Positions 41,976 to 51,458 of a stretch of DNA of 64,000 nucleotides are shown piece by piece. This DNA comes from Actinomadura flavalba DSM 45200 (GTDB lineage Bacteria > Actinomycetota > Actinomycetes > Streptosporangiales > Streptosporangiaceae): contig NZ_KB894098.1 of NCBI RefSeq assembly GCF_000374305.1, forward strand, positions 62,001 to 126,000, read 5' to 3'. The notes under the pieces are model-generated. The model was not told where the DNA came from, ran no database searches, and worked only from the letters and a program-made list of their open reading frames with translations. Position numbers and translations under genes: made by a program. Position 1 is the first letter of the stretch. Each line of letters opens with the position of its first letter.

Positions 41976-41996
41976 GACACCGCTTAGAGTGGGTTC
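41976..41996 (+). promoter_or_regulatory. second half-copy of the palindrome with leaderless promoter
   Basis: GACACCGCTTAGAGTGGGTT repeats the palindrome core (41953-41972) with a 23-base period and four changes. It includes TAGAGT (41985-41990), a TAnnnT -10, six bases before the ATG. This suggests a leaderless transcript repressed by a protein bound to the tandem sites. Confidence 0.5.
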
Positions 41997-42596
41997 ATGC
42001 GAGCGACGACGAGCGGGCGCGTGCTGCACGACCCGAGGGGCGGTTCGTTCCGGTTCGACGCCGGGGCCGTCTGCCTGGACTTCGCGTACACCGGCGGCGA
42101 GGGCCGGTACGCGGTGTTCGAGACGCTGCGCGAGCCCGGCGACCTGGCCGCGTGGCTGGCCGGGCCGCCGCTCGGCGCGGTCGTCACGGAACCGGTCACC
42201 GACCGCGAGCTGGCCGACGCCAAGGCCCTCCGGCAGGCGATCTGGGACGTCGCGCACGCGCGCGCCGCGACGCGTCCGCCGCCCGCCGGGGACGTCGCGA
42301 CCCTCAACCGGACCGCCGCCGCCGAACCGCTGGCGCCCGAGCTGTCCGCCGACGGGACGTCGGTGCGCTGGGCCGCCCCGGTGCGGGCCGGGCAGGCGCT
42401 CTCGACGCTGGCGCGCGAGATGATCGACCTGCTGACCGGGCCGCTGGGCGGCCGGTTCCGGGAGTGCGCCAGCGACGACTGCCCGCTCGTGTTCGTGGAC
42501 TCCTCCCGGCCGAACGCGCGCCGGTGGTGCGCGATGGAGCGCTGCGGCAACCGGCACAAGCTGCGTGCGCTGCGGGCCCGTCGCGCTGACGGGTAG
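41997..42596 (+). CDS. CGNR zinc-finger regulator (ABATE domain)
   Basis: A 199-residue actinobacterial regulator. The N-terminal ABATE domain covers about residues 1-145 (FRFDAGAVCLDFAYTGGEGRY). The CGNR zinc finger is C-terminal: ECASDDC, then WCAMERCGNRHK with four Cys ligands. Such proteins are thought to bind DNA and respond to small molecules. The strong palindrome at its promoter suggests autoregulation. It may also act on the P450/methyltransferase pair diverging from it. Confidence 0.88.
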   Translation: MRATTSGRVLHDPRGGSFRFDAGAVCLDFAYTGGEGRYAVFETLREPGDLAAWLAGPPLGAVVTEPVTDRELADAKALRQAIWDVAHARAATRPPPAGDVATLNRTAAAEPLAPELSADGTSVRWAAPVRAGQALSTLAREMIDLLTGPLGGRFRECASDDCPLVFVDSSRPNARRWCAMERCGNRHKLRALRARRADG

Positions 42597-42597
42597 C

Positions 42598-43755
42598 TCA
42601 GCCCAGGATGCGCGCGGCGCCGAACCCGGCCGCCAGCGGCTCGCCCTCGGTGAACCGGCGCGGGTGGAGGCGCGCCAGCCCGGCGGACGGCTCCTCCCCC
42701 GCCACCAGCGCCGCCACGTGCCCGCTCAGCGACGGCGCGAGCTTGAAGCCGTGGCCGCTCGTCCCCGCGTCGACGTAGACGCGCTCGCTCACCTGGCCGA
42801 TGACCGGCTGCCAGTCGGGGCTGACGTCGTAGAGGGCGGTCCAGCCGCCCGCGCGGCGGGACCGGACCGGCGACGGGACGCGGGTGCGGTAGGCGTCGGC
42901 CAGGACGGCGAACTCCGGGTCGGTCAGCGGCCCCGGGACGGTGTCCGGCGGGACGGGCGGTGTGGCGCCCAGCGGGCCGAGGACGGCGCGGCCCCCGGTC
43001 TGCGGGGCCGAGTAGTAGCCGGCGTCCACGTCGACCAGCACGAACGGGACCGCCACGCCCGCCGCGCCCGGGTCCAGCACGGCGACGACGTGGCGTTCGG
43101 CGTGCAGCGGCAGTGCGACGCCGAGGCGGCGGACGAGCGGCGCCGTCCAGGGACCGGCGGCGACGAGGAGGCGGTCGCAGGTGTGGGCGGCGCCGTCCGA
43201 CGTCGTCACGGTGACGCCGTGGCCGGTCTCGTCCAGGCCGACGACCTCGCGGCCGGTGAACAGCGCCGCGCCGTGCCGGGCCGCCGCGCGGGCGAGGCCC
43301 GTCGTCGTGAGGTAGGGGTCGGCGGTGCCCGCGTCCGGCTCCCACACGGCGATGGCGACGCCCGTCGTGTCCACGCCGGGGAAGCGGCGGGCGAGCTGGG
43401 CGGGGGTGAGCAGTTCGGCGCGGACGCCGAGCGCCCGCAGTCCCTCGACCGTCGTGGTGACGCGCGGGACGTCGGGCGAGCCGTGCAGGTAGAGGCCGCC
43501 GGTGCGGCGGTAGCCGGACTCGCCGCCGGTGCGGTCGCGGAAGGAGGCGAGGAAGTCCAGGCCGGCGGCGGCGACCTCGGCCAGGAACGGGTCGGTGTAG
43601 TAGGCGCGGCAGATGCCGCTGGAGCGGCCCGTCGGCCCGCTCGCGACCGCGCCGCGTTCGAACACCGCCGTGCGCAGGCCGCGCCGGGCCAGGTGGTAGG
43701 CGGCTCCGGCGCCGTGCACTCCGGCGCCGATGACGCCGACGTCGAACTCGCTCAT
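42598..43755 (-). CDS. FAD-dependent amino acid oxidase (DAO/sarcosine oxidase-like)
   Basis: A 385-residue DAO-family flavoprotein. The dinucleotide loop is VIGAGVHGAGAAYHLARRG near the N terminus, and GRSSGICRAYYTDP near residue 45 is the sarcosine/dimethylglycine-oxidase-like flavin region. The C terminus has VYVDAGTSGHGFKLAPSLSGHVAAL. It oxidises a secondary or tertiary amine or D-amino acid, releasing an imine and peroxide. GGGGAGGG precedes the ATG. A palindrome lies in its promoter. Confidence 0.88.
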   Translation of the reverse strand: MSEFDVGVIGAGVHGAGAAYHLARRGLRTAVFERGAVASGPTGRSSGICRAYYTDPFLAEVAAAGLDFLASFRDRTGGESGYRRTGGLYLHGSPDVPRVTTTVEGLRALGVRAELLTPAQLARRFPGVDTTGVAIAVWEPDAGTADPYLTTTGLARAAARHGAALFTGREVVGLDETGHGVTVTTSDGAAHTCDRLLVAAGPWTAPLVRRLGVALPLHAERHVVAVLDPGAAGVAVPFVLVDVDAGYYSAPQTGGRAVLGPLGATPPVPPDTVPGPLTDPEFAVLADAYRTRVPSPVRSRRAGGWTALYDVSPDWQPVIGQVSERVYVDAGTSGHGFKLAPSLSGHVAALVAGEEPSAGLARLHPRRFTEGEPLAAGFGAARILG

Positions 43756-43772
43756 CGCACCCTCCCCAGTTT

Positions 43773-43789
43773 CCTACTTTTAGAGTAGG
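43773..43789 (-). promoter_or_regulatory. palindrome in the FAD oxidase promoter
   Basis: CCTACTTTTAGAGTAGG has exact CCTACT/AGTAGG arms, extended by TTT and AAA outside with one extra base on one side. On the minus strand TACTCT could be the -10. It is 18 bases upstream of the oxidase start and may be bound by an unlinked regulator. Confidence 0.45.
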
Positions 43790-43806
43790 GAAAGTGTGTT
43801 TGAGCG

Positions 43807-44148
43807 TCAAACGGCGGAGCTCTCGCCCGTCAGGTGCTCCAGCGTGCCCGTGATGTCCAGGATGCGGTCCAGGATCGGGGGGCGGTGGTCGAGGCGCAGC
43901 AGCGCGCCCGCCGCCGTCGCCTTGCGGTGGACCATGAGGAGCGCGGCCAGGCCGAGCGAGTCGCAGACGCCCAGCCGCGTGCAGTCCAGGCGCAGCACGC
44001 GCGCGTCGCCGTGGGCGGCGAGTTCGGCGGTGACGGTGTCGGTGAGCAGGTCGGCCGTCGCGATGTCGAGATCGCCGTCGAGATGGACGGTGATCTCACC
44101 GGGGGCGGGGGCGGTGACGGTGAGCAGGAGTGGGGCGGGGGCGTTCAT
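43807..44148 (-). CDS. STAS-domain anti-anti-sigma factor
   Basis: A 113-residue STAS protein of the SpoIIAA/RsbV type. The phosphorylation site Ser lies in GVCDSLGLAALLMVHRKA near residue 63. When dephosphorylated such a protein sequesters an anti-sigma kinase. The ATG overlaps the stop of the B12-binding gene (ATGA), completing a PP2C-B12-STAS operon. The PP2C phosphatase two genes upstream is the natural enzyme for it. Confidence 0.9.
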   Translation of the reverse strand: MNAPAPLLLTVTAPAPGEITVHLDGDLDIATADLLTDTVTAELAAHGDARVLRLDCTRLGVCDSLGLAALLMVHRKATAAGALLRLDHRPPILDRILDITGTLEHLTGESSAV

Positions 44149-45215
44149 GGGTGGGGCAGGCTCTCGTCCAGGTGGTTGCGGCCGTGCTCCAACAGGGCGG
44201 ACGCCCGGGGGAAGTCGCGCAGCCGCTGGGCCAGCACGTGTACGGCGGGCAGCAGCGAGCGCCCCGGGACGTTCCGGGCGGCGAGGATGCCCGCCGTCCA
44301 GCCGAGGAAGCCGGTGAACAGCTCCGCGTCGTCCACGTAGAGGGCGGTGGCGAGGAAGTCGACGATGTGCGCGATGTCCTCGGCGGTGTGCCGGCGCTGG
44401 CGGTCGGTGTAGGCGCGCATCGCCGGATAGCGCTCCTCCAGGCCGTGCAGCGTCTCGCGGACGAGCTGCCGCGACGACCGCGCGACCATCGTGTACTCCT
44501 GGTCGCCCAGGTGCGGCAGGCCCGGCGCGGGGGTGGGCCGGGGCACCGGGCGGGCGGCGAGGACGCCGGCGGCGGCGCGGGCGTCGGGCGCCCAGGCGTC
44601 CGCGCCGAGCAGTGTCGCGAAGCGGCCGTCCGGGCCGAAGGCGGCGCCGCCGACCAGCACGGCCGTACCCGTCGCCTGGCAGGCGGTGATGACGGCGTGC
44701 GCGGTCGGCAGCCGCGTCGGGATCGAGCCCGACAGCGCGACCGCCGCCGGGCCGGTGCGGTGCACGTGGGAGATCAGGTGCGCGGTCGGGACCTGGGCGC
44801 CGAGGTAGTCGACGTGCCAGCCGCGCAGCCGCAGCACCTCGGCGAGCAGCCGGGCGGGCAGCGCGTGCCACTCGCCGTCCACGCAGGCGACGGTGACGCG
44901 GCCGAGCGCGGGCAGCGCGGCCGTGGCGGCGCGGTTGGGCGGGTGGTGGGCGAGCGCGGCGACGACGCGGTCGTTGACGGCGGTCGCGGTGTGCTCCTGG
45001 GCGACCGTGAGGCGGTTCCCGGCCCACTCGGCGCCCACCCGGGCCTGCACGCGGGCGACGACGTCCAGCAGCAGCGTCTCGGCGTCCACGCCCGCGTCGT
45101 ACGCGGCCAGCACGCCGTCCACGGCGGCGTGCTCGGCGCCCTCGACGGCGTCCGCGAACAGCCGGTCGGCGCACGCTTCGACGTCGGCGGGGGCGACGAC
45201 GGACGGGACGGTCAC
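44145..45215 (-). CDS. B12-binding-domain sensory protein
   Basis: A 356-residue protein. Residues 15-100 resemble the helical cap that precedes B12-binding domains (AAYDAGVDAETLLLDVVARV). Residues 105-225 form the Rossmann-like B12 domain with VDGEWHALPARLLAEVLRL, where the cobalt-ligand His of DxHxxG is kept but the Gly is Pro, and LGAQVPTAHL and LSGSIPT follow. The rest (240-356) is helical (VDFLATALYVDDAELFTGFLGWTAGIL). GTG start after AAGGAG; overlaps the phosphatase stop by four bases. It could pass a cobalamin, light or redox signal to the partner switch. Confidence 0.88.
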   Translation of the reverse strand: MTVPSVVAPADVEACADRLFADAVEGAEHAAVDGVLAAYDAGVDAETLLLDVVARVQARVGAEWAGNRLTVAQEHTATAVNDRVVAALAHHPPNRAATAALPALGRVTVACVDGEWHALPARLLAEVLRLRGWHVDYLGAQVPTAHLISHVHRTGPAAVALSGSIPTRLPTAHAVITACQATGTAVLVGGAAFGPDGRFATLLGADAWAPDARAAAGVLAARPVPRPTPAPGLPHLGDQEYTMVARSSRQLVRETLHGLEERYPAMRAYTDRQRRHTAEDIAHIVDFLATALYVDDAELFTGFLGWTAGILAARNVPGRSLLPAVHVLAQRLRDFPRASALLEHGRNHLDESLPHP

Positions 45216-46834
45216 GCGGGCTCCTTCCGTCCGGCGGGCGCGGAGATGGCGACCACGGCCATGTCGTCGTGGTGGCCGGTGCCGACCCACTGCGCCGCGA
45301 GCATCTGCACGCGTTCGACGAGGGCGCGCGCGGGCATGCCCGCGCACTGCTCCAGCTCCTCGCGCAGCCGGGCCTCCCCGAACATCTCGTCGCCGAGGGG
45401 GCCGCCCATGACCTCGGTGATGCCGTCGGTGTAGAGCAGGCAGGTCTCCCCCGGCGCGAGCGTCACGGTGACGGTCGTCGTGACGATCTCGTCCAGGACG
45501 CCGATGAGCGTCCCCTTGCTGGGCACGGGCTCCACCGAGCGGTCGGCGCGGACGACGAACGGCGCCGGATGCCCGGCGCTGGTCAGCCGCAGCTCGACGC
45601 CGTCGCCGGTGCGCCGCACCGACGTCAGGACGAGCGTGACGAAACGCGTCCGCTCGCCGTTGAGCAGCGTCCCGTTGAGGAGCCGCAGCACGCGGCCGTG
45701 GTCGGCGGCCATCGGCAGCAGCGCCTGGAGCGTCGTGCGGATCTTGCCGGTGAGGACGGCGGCCTCCAGGCCCTTGCCGCACACGTCACCGAGGACGACC
45801 AGGGACTCCTCCCCCTCGGCCGAGCGCGGATGCACGTCGTAGAAGTCGCCGCCGACGCGTTCGCCCTCGCCGGACGGCCGGTACCCGGCGGCCAGCTCGA
45901 CGCCGTCGACCTCCTGGACGCGCGGCGGCAGCAGCTCCCGCATCAGCGTCTCGGTGATCGAGGTCTGCTCGGCGTAGAGCCCGGCGGCGGACATGGCGGC
46001 GCCCGCGCGGCCCGCGAACAGCCGCGCGAACACCTCCTCGCCCTCGGAGAACGCCGCGTGCTCGGTGCGGCGCAGCAGGATCAGCGCCCCGGCGGGGACG
46101 CCGTGCCCGGGCAGCGACGTGACGACCATCGACCCGACGGCGCCGAAGCCCTCCCGGACGACCCACGCGGGCGCTGCGGCGGGGTCGATCCACCGCGACG
46201 GCATCGGCGGGAAGCCCTGGAGCGCCTCGGCCAGCCCGGGGACCTGCGCCGGGTCGACGGCGAGATCGTCGCGGACGGGTTCGCCGTCGGGCCCGCAGTA
46301 GACGACGGGGTGGCGGCGGTGCACGGCCGGGGTGATGACGAGGGCGGCGTCGGCGAGGTGCCGGGCGGCGAGCCGGGCCGTGACCTCGGTGCAGCGGTCG
46401 AGGTTCAGCGAGGACAGCAGCGAGTTGGACGCCTCGACCAGGAACTCGGTGCGCTCGCGCTCCAGCCGCAGCGCCTCGGCGGCGAGCCGGTGCTCGGTGT
46501 CGTCGGCGAGCCACCACACGACGCGGCCGTGCTCGTCGGGGCCGGACGGGTACGCCTCGTAGACGCGGTCGCCGACCGTGCCGTGGGCGACCTCGCCGTC
46601 CGCCCCGGACCCGGTGGCGCGGGTGAGGGCGGCGTGGGCGCGCGACAGCCAGGCGGGAACGGCGCCGTCGAGCGGTGTGCCGGGGCCGGCGTGCTGGAAC
46701 AGCACGCGCGCCGCCGTGTTGCTCTCGGTGATCGTGCCGGTGACGTCGACCACCAGGGCCGGGTAGGGCGCGGCGCCCCACACCGGATCGGCCTGCGGTC
46801 CGGGAGTCTGAGAACGCGAGGGCGAAACCTTCAC
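45212..46834 (-). CDS. PAS-GAF-PP2C (SpoIIE/RsbU-type) phosphatase
   Basis: A 540-residue phosphatase. A PAS domain covers about residues 20-125 (YPALVVDVTGTITESNTAARVL). A GAF-like domain covers about 140-310, and the SpoIIE PP2C domain about 325-530 with GGDFYDVHP, LGDVCGKGLEAA and CLLYTDGITEVMGG metal-binding segments. First gene of the phosphatase-B12-STAS operon. The GTG start is uncertain because the ribosome site is weak; open frame upstream is shadow of the divergent gene. A possible -10 (TACAGT on the minus strand) lies at 46903-46908. Confidence 0.87.
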   Translation of the reverse strand: MKVSPSRSQTPGPQADPVWGAAPYPALVVDVTGTITESNTAARVLFQHAGPGTPLDGAVPAWLSRAHAALTRATGSGADGEVAHGTVGDRVYEAYPSGPDEHGRVVWWLADDTEHRLAAEALRLERERTEFLVEASNSLLSSLNLDRCTEVTARLAARHLADAALVITPAVHRRHPVVYCGPDGEPVRDDLAVDPAQVPGLAEALQGFPPMPSRWIDPAAAPAWVVREGFGAVGSMVVTSLPGHGVPAGALILLRRTEHAAFSEGEEVFARLFAGRAGAAMSAAGLYAEQTSITETLMRELLPPRVQEVDGVELAAGYRPSGEGERVGGDFYDVHPRSAEGEESLVVLGDVCGKGLEAAVLTGKIRTTLQALLPMAADHGRVLRLLNGTLLNGERTRFVTLVLTSVRRTGDGVELRLTSAGHPAPFVVRADRSVEPVPSKGTLIGVLDEIVTTTVTVTLAPGETCLLYTDGITEVMGGPLGDEMFGEARLREELEQCAGMPARALVERVQMLAAQWVGTGHHDDMAVVAISAPAGRKEPA

Positions 46835-46959
46835 AACAGGGAACCCGCGGTGGGTCCTCACCTCACAGTCGAGTGCGGCCCTTGACGGGCGGACGTCACC
46901 CCACTGTACCCACCGCGTCCCGGCCGTCCACTCCGCGATCATGTGCGCGGGCGGGCGGG

Positions 46960-46965
46960 TACGCT
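46960..46965 (+). promoter_or_regulatory. -10 element of acyl-CoA dehydrogenase gene
   Basis: TACGCT fits TAnnnT and lies 22 bases before the ATG, with GAAAGGAG between as ribosome site. Confidence 0.35.
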
Positions 46966-46987
46966 CCGCACAGCGAAAGGAGCGTCC

Positions 46988-48130
46988 ATGCCCGTCACCC
47001 GTCTGCTGCCCTCGCCCGAGGCGCACGACCTGCTCGCGCTCACCCGCGACATCGCCGCCAAGGAGCTGCTGCCGCGCGTCGCGTCGGCCGAGCGGAACGC
47101 CGTGTTCCCGCGCGAGGTGTTCACGGCGCTCGGCGCGGCGGGGCTGCTGACGCTGCCGTTCCCCGAGGAGTTCGGCGGCGGCGGGCAGCCGTACGAGGTG
47201 TACCTGGCGGCGCTGGAGGAGATCGGCGCGGCATGGTCGAGCGTCGGCGTCGGGGTGAGCGTGCACGCGCTGTCGTGCTTCCCGCTGTTCACGTTCGGGA
47301 CGGACGAGCAGCGGGCGCGGTGGCTGCCGGGGATGCTGTCGGGCGAGCGGCTCGGGGCGTACTGCCTGTCGGAGCCGCACGCCGGATCGGACCCGGCGGC
47401 GATCTCGTCCCGCGCGGTCCGCGACGGCGACGCCTACGTGCTGAACGGCGCGAAGGCGTGGACGACGCACGGCGGCGAGGCCGACTTCTACACGGTGATG
47501 GCGCGGACGTCCGACGACGGGCCGCGCGGCATCTCCTGCTTCCACGTCCCGGCGGGCACGCCCGGGCTGGCGTTCGACGTCCCCGAGGACAAGATGGGCC
47601 TGACGGGCTCGACGACGGCGACGGTCCGGCTGGAGGACGCCCGCGTCCCGGCGGATCAGCGCATCGGCGCGGAGGGGCAGGGCCTGTCGATCGCGCTGGC
47701 GGGCCTGGACGCGGGCCGCCTCGGCATCGCGGCGGTCGCGACGGGCCTCGCCCAGTCCGCGCTGGACCACGCCGTCGCCTACGCCAAGTCCCGCGAGACG
47801 TTCGGCAAGGCCATCATCGACCACCAGGGGCTCGGGTTCCTGCTGGCCGACATGGCGGCGGCGGTCGGCTCGGCCCGCGCCGCCTACGTGCAGGCCGCCC
47901 GCTTCAAGGACGCGGGCCTCCCCTACGCCCGCGAGGCGTCGGTCGCCAAGCTCGTCGCGACCGACAACGCCATGCGCGTCACCACGGACGCCGTGCAGGT
48001 CCTCGGCGGCGCCGGGTACACCCGTGACTTCCCGGTGGAGCGCTTCATGCGCGAGGCCAAGGTCATGCAGATCTTCGAGGGCACCAACCAGATCCAGCGC
48101 CTGGTGATCTCCCGCGACCTCGCGCGATGA
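46988..48130 (+). CDS. acyl-CoA dehydrogenase
   Basis: A 380-residue SCAD-type acyl-CoA dehydrogenase. AYCLSEPHAGSDPAAIS near residue 120 and KAWTTHGGEAD near 155 bind FAD and substrate. The catalytic Glu is in IFEGTNQIQRLVISRDLA at the C terminus. Length and domain order are normal. GAAAGGAG precedes the ATG. It stands alone, away from the steroid block, so its substrate is unclear. A 41-base segment of its 5' part recurs at 48992-49032. Confidence 0.93.
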   Translation: MPVTRLLPSPEAHDLLALTRDIAAKELLPRVASAERNAVFPREVFTALGAAGLLTLPFPEEFGGGGQPYEVYLAALEEIGAAWSSVGVGVSVHALSCFPLFTFGTDEQRARWLPGMLSGERLGAYCLSEPHAGSDPAAISSRAVRDGDAYVLNGAKAWTTHGGEADFYTVMARTSDDGPRGISCFHVPAGTPGLAFDVPEDKMGLTGSTTATVRLEDARVPADQRIGAEGQGLSIALAGLDAGRLGIAAVATGLAQSALDHAVAYAKSRETFGKAIIDHQGLGFLLADMAAAVGSARAAYVQAARFKDAGLPYAREASVAKLVATDNAMRVTTDAVQVLGGAGYTRDFPVERFMREAKVMQIFEGTNQIQRLVISRDLAR

Positions 48131-48138
48131 GCGGGCGG

Positions 48139-48321
48139 TCAGGCGATGTCGGCCGGGTCCAGGCCGGTCTGGGCGGCGATGTCGGTGGCGGGGCGGCCCG
48201 CGCGGACGGCGTCCTGGCAGGCGCGCAGGAGGTCGGTGCGGGCGGCGTCGGCCTCATCGCGGGCCTGCTCGTAGCGGGTGAGGGCGAGGCGGACCTGGAC
48301 GTCGGGATCGTCGGAGCTCAT
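48139..48321 (-). CDS. small helical protein, possible HTH-like
   Basis: A 60-residue protein starting MSSDDPDVQVRLALTRYEQA. The first half is one long helix (TRYEQARDEADAARTDLLRAC). The C-terminal RAGRPATDIAAQTGLDPADIA looks like a single helix-turn-helix pair as in small DNA-binding proteins. No family recognised. It lies eight bases beyond the acyl-CoA dehydrogenase stop, convergent, and diverges from the methyltransferase gene with which its start region nearly overlaps. Confidence 0.6.
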   Translation of the reverse strand: MSSDDPDVQVRLALTRYEQARDEADAARTDLLRACQDAVRAGRPATDIAAQTGLDPADIA

Positions 48322-48343
48322 GGACGCTAGCGTACGCCGCACG

Positions 48344-48895
48344 GTGTCCGACGATCATGCCGACCGGGTGCGGTGGAACGGGAAGTACGCGGGCCGCGAG
48401 CCGTCGTTCCGGGTGCCCGACGCGGCGGCGCGGGCGCTGGAGCTCGCGCCGGACGGCCCCGTGCTCGACCTGGCGTGCGGCGTGTCCGGACTCGTGCTGG
48501 ACGCGGCCGGACGGGGACGCGACGCGACGGGTGTGGACGTCTCGGACGTCGCGCTCGGCCTGCTCGCGCGGGAGGCGGCACGGCGCGGCGTCGCCGCGCG
48601 CGTCACGCTCGTCCACGCCGACCTGGCCGGATGGACGCCGCCGGGCCGCTTCGCGCTCGTGGCCGCCACGGGCTTCTGGGACCGGGCCGTCTTCGACGCG
48701 GCCGTCCGCGCCGTCGCGCCGGGCGGCGTGCTGGCCTGGGAGGCGTTCACCCTGGCGGCACGCCGCGAGCGGCCCGCGCTCCCCCGCGCGTGGTGCCTGG
48801 CCGACGACGAGCCCGCCGCGCTCCTGGACGACGACTTCACCGTGCTCGCCCAGGAGGACCGCGCCACCAAACGGCGGCTGCTCGCCCGCCGCTGA
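48344..48895 (+). CDS. class I SAM-dependent methyltransferase (tellurite-resistance/thiopurine-like)
   Basis: A 183-residue Rossmann methyltransferase. VRWNGKYAGREPSF near the N terminus resembles TehB/thiopurine-type enzymes. Motif I is VLDLACGVSGLVLDAAGRG (about 41-59), then GVDVSDVALGLL, and FALVAATGFWDR near 110. Substrate unknown. The start is uncertain: GTG at 48344 gives the family N terminus, but an in-frame ATG at 48320 with GGAG upstream is possible and would overlap the divergent small gene. Confidence 0.82.
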   Translation: MSDDHADRVRWNGKYAGREPSFRVPDAAARALELAPDGPVLDLACGVSGLVLDAAGRGRDATGVDVSDVALGLLAREAARRGVAARVTLVHADLAGWTPPGRFALVAATGFWDRAVFDAAVRAVAPGGVLAWEAFTLAARRERPALPRAWCLADDEPAALLDDDFTVLAQEDRATKRRLLARR

Positions 48896-48991
48896 CCCGC
48901 CCGCGCCACCGGACCCCGCCGGGAACGCGGCGCCCACCGCGCACCCTGCTTCTTCAGGATGGCGGGGCCGGGATCGAGAGGTCGGACGCCG

Positions 48992-49032
48992 CGGCGCTCG
49001 GCGCGGCGGGACTGCTGACGCTGCCGTTTCCC
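48992..49032 (+). repeat. 41-base copy of acyl-CoA dehydrogenase gene segment
   Basis: This stretch matches 47124-47164 inside the acyl-CoA dehydrogenase gene at 39 of 41 bases and would encode ALGAAGLLTLPFP in the same frame. No further dehydrogenase sequence surrounds it. It lies in the 146-base gap between the methyltransferase and the epimerase gene, which otherwise holds no gene. Probably a decayed duplication or recombination scar. Confidence 0.7.
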
Positions 49033-49041
49033 GTTACGGGC

Positions 49042-50048
<1,007 letters not shown>

Positions 50049-50052
<4 letters not shown>

Positions 50053-51458
50053 CGGACCGCCCGCTGCCCGGCGGCCCGCGACGCGGCGCGCTCCACCAGC
50101 CGCGTCGTGGAGTGCCCGGCCAGGTAGGGCAGCAGCACGGTCTCACCGCCGCGTTCGCGGACAACGGCGGTCTCGGGCAGGTCGGCGGCGGAGTAGTCGC
50201 CGCCCTTGACCCACAGGTCCGGCCGGAGCCGGGCGATGAGGTCCATCGGGGTCTCCTCCTCGAAGATCAGTACGGCGTCGACGCCGTCCAGCGCCGACAG
50301 CACGCGGGCGCGGTCGTCCTGCGCGACGACGGGACGGCCCGGCCCCTTCAGCGCCCGCACGGACGCGTCGGAGTTGAGGCAGACGACCAGGCAGTCGCCG
50401 AGCGCCCGCGCCTGCCGCAGCAGGTCGACGTGCCCGGCGTGCAGCAGGTCGAAGCAGCCGCCGGTGGCGACGATCCGGCCGCCGCGCTCGCGGACGCGGG
50501 CGACGACGTCCCAGGCGTCGGTGCCGGCGGGGTCGCCGGCGGGGACGGCGCCGGTCGCGACGTACGCCGACGCGCACCGCACCCCCTCCGCGACGGCCTC
50601 CGACAGCAGCCGCCCGTCCCGCAGCGCCACCGCGATCGCCACGGCGAGGCAGTCCCCGGCGCCGCACGGGTCGGTGCCGGGACCGGCGCCGGGCGGCGCG
50701 GGCACGAGCCGGGCGACGTCGTCACCGACCGACAGCACCGCGCCGCGGGCGCCGAGCGTCACCGCGACGCCGCCCGCCGCCCAGGCGGCGACGAGCGCGG
50801 AGCCGTCCTCGGCGGCGCGGTCCAGGTCGCCGCCCGGCCGGTCGTCGCCGCCGGGCAGCGCGGCGGCGAAGTCGCGGGCCTCGCCGTGGTTGGGCGTGGC
50901 GACGCGGACGCCGGGCACGGGCGGTTCACCCCTCGGGTGCGGGTCCCACACGACGGGGACCGATCCGGCGAGGCCGCCGACGAGCCGCCGCAGCTCCGGA
51001 TGCCCGGTGGTGCCGCGCCCGTAGTCGGAGACGAGGACGGCGCCCGCGCCGCGCAGCGCGGCGGCGGCCTCGGCGGGCAGCGGGCCGTCCCCGGCGCGCG
51101 CGTCGCCGTAGTCGATCCGCACGATGGGCCGTCCGCCCGCCAGCACCCGCACCTTGCGGACGGTCTCCCCCTCGGCGGGCAGCGCGACGACGGCGACCTC
51201 GGGCGGCAGCGCCGCGCGCAGCCGGTCGGCGTGCTCGTCGCCGGTGAGCGGCGCGAGCAGCGTCACCGGGCCGCGCCGCAGCTCGGCCGCGAGGGTGGCG
51301 GCCAGCCCGGCGCCGCCCGCGCGGGCGCGCTCGGTGACGCCGTGCACGACGGGGACGGGCGCGTCGGGCGTGAGCCGGTCGGCGGTGCCGGCCAGGTCGA
51401 CGTCGAGCAGCGCGTCACCGACGACGACGAGCGGGCGGTCGTTGCGGGCGGCGCTCAC
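50049..51458 (-). CDS. hldE: bifunctional heptose-7-phosphate kinase/heptose-1-phosphate nucleotidyltransferase (HldE-like)
   Basis: A 469-residue fusion. Residues 1-320 are a PfkB/ribokinase-type kinase, with catalytic Asp in DPCGAGDCLAVAIAVAL near 305. Residues 335-465 are a nucleotidyltransferase with HxGH in CFDLLHAGHVDLL, NSDASVRALKGPGRP and LWVKGGDY, which match the C-terminal domain of HldE/RfaE. It would make heptose 1,7-bisphosphate and later ADP-heptose from heptose 1-phosphate. GTG start overlaps gmhA by four bases. In this Gram-positive setting the product should go to a wall glycan or secondary metabolite. Confidence 0.9.
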
